NCBI GenBank assembly: GCA_036012905.1 | Contig: DASCQF010000110.1 | Location: 10,457-74,456, forward strand | Direction: 5' to 3' | DNA from: NP936 sp002726085 | Lineage (GTDB): Bacteria > Acidobacteriota > Vicinamibacteria > Vicinamibacterales > UBA8438 | Length of the DNA: 64,000 bases | Part shown: piece after piece, positions 60,966 to 64,000 of the stretch | Layout: each line of letters begins with the position of its first letter | Position numbering within the stretch: the first letter of the stretch is position 1 | Position numbers and translations under genes: made by a program | Notes under the pieces: model-generated | Databases searched by the model: none | Told to the model about the DNA's origin: nothing | The model's input: only the letters and a program-made list of their open reading frames with translations

Positions 60966-62309
60966 CTACACCGCCCCGTAGGCGAGCATTGCGTCGGCCA
61001 CCTTGACGAAGCCGGCGATGTTGGCGCCCTTCACGTAGTTGACGCCGCCGTTGCCGTCGTCACCGTACTCGCGGCACTTCTCATGAATCTCCGCCATGAT
61101 GTTCCGCAGCCGCTCGTGGACTTCATCACGCGACCAGCTCATCCGTAGCGCGTTCTGACTCTGCTCGAGGCCGGACACGGCGACCCCGCCCGCGTTTGCC
61201 GCTTTCGCCGGACCGAACAGCACGCCGGCCGCGAGGAACGCGTCCGTCGCCTCGAGGCTGCACGGCATGTTGGCGCCCTCGCCCACCGCCTTGACACCGT
61301 TTTTGATCAAGGCGGCAGCCGCGTCCGCGTCGATCTCGTTCTGGGTCGCGCACGGCAGGGCGACGTCGCAGGCAATCTGCCATGGGCGGGCTCCTTCGTG
61401 ATACGTGCAGCCGAACTGCTCGGCGTATTCGGAGATCCGGCCGCGACGCACCTCCTTGAGCTCTTTGACGAACGCCAGCTTTTCCTCGTCGATACCGTCC
61501 GGATCGTGGATGAAGCCACCCGAGTCGGACATCGTCACGACCGTCGCGCCCAGGTTGAGCGCCTTCTCCACCGCGTAGGTCGCCACGTTGCCGGACCCGG
61601 ACACGACGCACGTCTTACCGTCGAGCCCACCGCCCTGGTGGGCAAGCATGTTGTTGACGAAATAGACGCAGCCGTAGCCGGTCGCCTCGGTGCGGACCAG
61701 GCTCCCGCCAAAGGCGAGTCCCTTGCCTGTCAGCATGCCGGTAAAGCGGTTGTTGATCCGCTTGTATTGCCCGAAGAGATACGAGATTTCTCGTGCTCCC
61801 ACGCCGATATCCCCGGCCGGAATATCCACGTCCTCGCCAATGTGACGAGCCAGCTCGGTCATCATCGAATAGCAGAAGCGCATAACCTCGGCGTCGCTCT
61901 TGCCCTTGGGATTGAAGTCGGCCCCCCCTTTGGCGCCGCCCATCGGCAGCCCGGTCAGGCTGTTCTTGAAGGTCTGCTCGAAACCAAGAAACTTCAGCAC
62001 CGACAGCGTCACGTCCCGGTGGAACCGAAGCCCCCCCTTGTAGGGACCAATCGAGTTGTTGAACTGCACACGATAGGCGCGGTTCGTCCGGATCTGGTTG
62101 TCGTCGTCGAGCCAGCACACGCGGAAAATGATGATGCGGTCCGGCTCTGTCATCCGTTCCAGAATCGATCCGGAGGCATATTGGGGATGCTGACGCAGGA
62201 ACGGGATCAGGCTGGCAACCACCTCACGTACCGCCTGGTGGAACTCGAGCTCACCGGGGTTCCGGCGGACGAGTCCATGCATGAAACTGTCGAGATCGAG
62301 ATCGGCCAT
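60966..62309 (-). CDS. gdhA: NADP-type glutamate dehydrogenase
   Basis: 447 residues, the hexameric class length. Catalyses 2-oxoglutarate + NH4+ + NAD(P)H to glutamate. Landmarks: R-V-Q-F-N-N-S-I-G-P-Y-K-G-G-L-R-F near 80, the catalytic region L-P-M-G-G-A-K-G-G-A-D-F-N-P-K-G-K near 120-136, P-A-G-D-I-G-V-G-A-R-E-I near 163, T-G-K-G near 195, and the nucleotide-binding V-S-G-S-G-N-V-A near 236. The short length and E-A-T-G-Y-G-C-V-Y-F favour the biosynthetic NADP enzyme. It is convergent with the globin gene (88 nt). Confidence 0.94.
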   Translation of the reverse strand: MADLDLDSFMHGLVRRNPGELEFHQAVREVVASLIPFLRQHPQYASGSILERMTEPDRIIIFRVCWLDDDNQIRTNRAYRVQFNNSIGPYKGGLRFHRDVTLSVLKFLGFEQTFKNSLTGLPMGGAKGGADFNPKGKSDAEVMRFCYSMMTELARHIGEDVDIPAGDIGVGAREISYLFGQYKRINNRFTGMLTGKGLAFGGSLVRTEATGYGCVYFVNNMLAHQGGGLDGKTCVVSGSGNVATYAVEKALNLGATVVTMSDSGGFIHDPDGIDEEKLAFVKELKEVRRGRISEYAEQFGCTYHEGARPWQIACDVALPCATQNEIDADAAAALIKNGVKAVGEGANMPCSLEATDAFLAAGVLFGPAKAANAGGVAVSGLEQSQNALRMSWSRDEVHERLRNIMAEIHEKCREYGDDGNGGVNYVKGANIAGFVKVADAMLAYGAV

Positions 62310-62376
62310 GTCTCGGAGTCCTCAGGGTCCAAAAGAGACGGGTCTGGAAATCGATAGCCGGCTGGAGCGACCGCCG

Positions 62377-63224
62377 CTATGGCAGCCGGACCAGCTCCAC
62401 ACGCCGGTTCCGTTGCCGGCCGTTCTCGGTGCTGTTGTCGCCGATCGGCTGATCCGGACCAAACCCGCGCGCCTCGAGTCGACTGGCATCGACTCCGTAG
62501 AGTTGCAGCACCGAAACGACGGCCGCGGCGCGCTCCTGAGACAAGGTCCGATTGCGTTCGGCCGTGCCAGTCGAATCGGTGTGCCCCTGCACCTCGAGAC
62601 GCAGACCGGGTTGGGCGCTCATGATGCTGGCAATTGTGTCGAGCACTTCTCCGCTCCCGGGTTGCAGCGTCGCCCGGTCCACGTCGAAGAGGATGCCGTA
62701 CAGTGCGACCCGACCGTCCTTGGTCAACGCGGCCAATAGAGCGTCGGCGTCGAATTCCACGCTCAGGTCGAGGCCGGCCTCGTCGACGATCTCCAGCTCG
62801 TAGACACCCCCGCGCGGGCGTCGAGCCGGCACCAGATGACCCCGCCCCCCCGCTGGACGATCCGGAACCGCAACCGGGTCGCGGTGCGACTCTGAATCTC
62901 GCCGCCGATGCGTTCAGCCGCAGCCGCGTAGTTCGAGAGAATCTCGTCGCGACTCGTCTCACGGTCTTCCAATTGGTAAAAGAGATGCCAGTAACGTCCC
63001 TCGGCCACTTCTTGCGCGGCACCGGATGCCCCCCGGTACCCGACCACCAGCCTTCCGAAGTCGTCCACGCTCGACTCCGCAGTCGGTGTTGCGCCGGTCA
63101 TCGGCTTGATCACCGGATGTTCGGGCGGCGAATCGTCCTGTCCGGCGAACGCCGTCACCCGGATCCCGACAAGGAGGGCGCATGTTACGAATACGCCTAT
63201 GGCACTCAGCCGACGTGGTGTCAT
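62377..63224 (-). pseudogene. Exported OmpA-family protein, apparent single-base frameshift
   Basis: The N-terminal part (signal peptide and about 110 further residues) reads from the ATG at 63224, starting M-T-P-R-R-L-S-A-I-G-V, to C-R-L-D-A-R-A-G. The C-terminal OmpA-like domain continues in another frame from about V-Y-E-L-E-I-V-D to R-N-R-R-V-E-L-V. One extra G in the run of five G (plus-strand 62807-62811) would join them as A-R-A-G-G-V-Y into a 282-residue protein. The OmpA domain has G-H-T-D-S-T-G and the conserved R-x-x-x-V region for peptidoglycan binding. The function is structural or unknown. Whether the frameshift is real or a base-calling error cannot be told here. Confidence 0.7.
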
Positions 63225-63330
63225 CAGAGCCCCAATCTCTTCGCGGTTGCGCTCTGGCTGGGCATCGAGCGCCCGCCGATTATATCGCCGGCCCGCCGTG
63301 CCTGGTGGCCCGCAGGCCCGTACAGACGGA

Positions 63331-63368
63331 CGGCCCGCCGGGTCTCTCACCGAAGACTTCGCGGGCCG
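63331..63368 (-). terminator. Possible terminator after the zinc-ribbon gene
   Basis: An 8-bp stem (CGGCCCGC with GCGGGCCG) and 22-nt loop start 18 nt after the stop of the zinc-ribbon gene. There is no T-run, so the call is weak. Confidence 0.25.
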
Positions 63369-63385
63369 CCTGCTGGTATGACTGG

Positions 63386-63580
63386 CTACACGCTGCAGCT
63401 CATATCCTCGCCACAACACTGCGGAGACTTGATCTTGCCGTGCCCGTCGGGGCACTTCGCGATGTCGACGGGCGCACCGTTGTCGAGCTGCAGTGTATCG
63501 TGCACGAGTTCCTTCCCGCACTTGCCGCACGTCATCGTACCGACGCTCATTCCGCACTTAGGACAGCTGTAGATAGCCAC
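63386..63580 (-). CDS. Small zinc-ribbon protein
   Basis: 64 residues from a GTG at 63580 with GGGGGGAAG upstream. Starts V-A-I-Y-S-C-P-K-C-G-M-S, then T-C-G-K-C-G-K-E-L, and later C-P-D-G-H and C-C-G-E-D-M-S-C. The two C-x-x-C knuckles suggest one zinc site; the later cysteines may form a second. Such proteins are often regulatory or RNA/DNA-associated, but no specific role is clear. The frame is open upstream, but those residues are not conserved-looking. Confidence 0.7.
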   Translation of the reverse strand: MAIYSCPKCGMSVGTMTCGKCGKELVHDTLQLDNGAPVDIAKCPDGHGKIKSPQCCGEDMSCSV

Positions 63581-63772
63581 TTGAAATCTTCCCCCCTCTT
63601 GTGAATTCGAGTCGCGGCTTCTGCGGCCGGCTTCATCGACGCCGCGTCGCACCCACTCGGCCCGACAGGACCACTGCATCGTATCATCGCCGCCAGCCTG
63701 GTGCGAAGGCTGGACCAGCTCTTGGTGAGACGTCGAAATTTGGGTGCGGTCGTGCGACACTAGGCGCAGACC

Positions 63773-64000
63773 ATGGCCGAACGATTCGTGTGGCAAACGC
63801 ACTTGCGACAGGATGTTCTCGATGACGCCATGGCCGAGCCTCGCGCTCTTTCGTACGAGGCCCTACAGGGGATCTCCGTGCAACCCTTGAGGAAGAAGGT
63901 CCGGGGTCGGGATCAGAAGGTCTACGATTTGGTGGCGACCGCCGACTTGGTGGAACCAGGCTCCCAGGATCTGGAAATCACGGTGCGCCTGAAGCGAGGC
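63773..64000 (+). CDS. Unrecognised protein, N-terminal part (runs off the right edge)
   Basis: 76 codons from an ATG at 63773 to the window end with no stop. Begins M-A-E-R-F-V-W-Q-T-H-L-R-Q-D-V-L-D-D-A. The sequence is charged and soluble-looking with no signal peptide and alternates basic (P-L-R-K-K-V-R-G-R-D) and acidic stretches. I recognise no family. The next 3' sequence would be needed for a call. No clear ribosome-binding site is visible, so the start is uncertain. Confidence 0.4.
   Translation, partial: MAERFVWQTHLRQDVLDDAMAEPRALSYEALQGISVQPLRKKVRGRDQKVYDLVATADLVEPGSQDLEITVRLKRG

Overview
The window is a gene-dense, GC-rich, housekeeping-type chromosomal segment of a Gram-negative bacterium. 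LPS-export genes (lptB, fused lptF-lptG, fused lptC-lptA), a complete Tol-Pal set, sigma-54 (rpoN) and accA show a two-membrane cell plan. Gene content, base composition and fused Lpt proteins fit Acidobacteriota (Vicinamibacteria-like) best; this is inference, since no rRNA is present.

Layout. 1-2.7 kb (minus): the start of a sodium:solute symporter, a secreted glycoside-hydrolase-like protein and murQ. 2.7-9.3 kb (plus): an aspartate-family operon hom - thrC - LOR/SDH-domain gene - lysC - asd. It is preceded by a near-consensus promoter, a 22-codon leader peptide and a terminator with an overlapping antiterminator, which together look like a classical transcription attenuator. 9.4-13.7 kb (minus): three exported proteins (lipoprotein amidohydrolase, monohaem cytochrome c, DUF3347-like protein). 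13.8-16.1 kb (plus): xerD and metK. 16.3-24.6 kb (minus): lptFG, a 0.73-kb hairpin-rich non-coding stretch, parB-parA, a DUF151 nuclease-family gene, miaB and recN. 24.7-30.3 kb (plus): tolQ-tolR-tolA-tolB-pal-cpoB, then ssb. 30.5-44.3 kb (minus): guaA, dnaE, accA, recJ, lptCA, lptB, rpoN, hpf and rapZ, mostly with tiny gaps or overlaps. 44.4-50.2 kb (plus): a PQQ-propeller/SPOR protein and a 1331-residue NtrY-like sensor kinase. 50.2-53.7 kb (minus): pssA, psd, a 105-bp tandem repeat array, a DUF465 gene, a frameshifted rimI and tsaB. 53.8-58.5 kb (plus): mutS, a deoxyhypusine-synthase-family gene and an agmatinase-family gene with overlapping ends. 58.5-64 kb: a YfgM-like protein, tRNA-Arg(CCT), an IS3 relic, a small secreted protein, a globin, gdhA, a frameshifted OmpA-family gene, a zinc-ribbon protein and an incomplete gene at the right edge.

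Most of the coding content is conventional core metabolism, replication/repair and envelope biogenesis. The most unusual content is regulatory or non-coding: the attenuator at 2739-2966, the cluster of inverted repeats at 18655-19251, and a dispersed hairpin repeat present as a pair at 30.4 kb and as a three-copy array at 51.7 kb. Among proteins, the LOR/SDH gene inside the threonine operon, the bacterial deoxyhypusine-synthase homologue beside an agmatinase homologue, the double Lpt fusions and the very large sensor kinase stand out. Two genes (rimI, OmpA-family) each appear to lack one G in a G run; this may be sequencing error.
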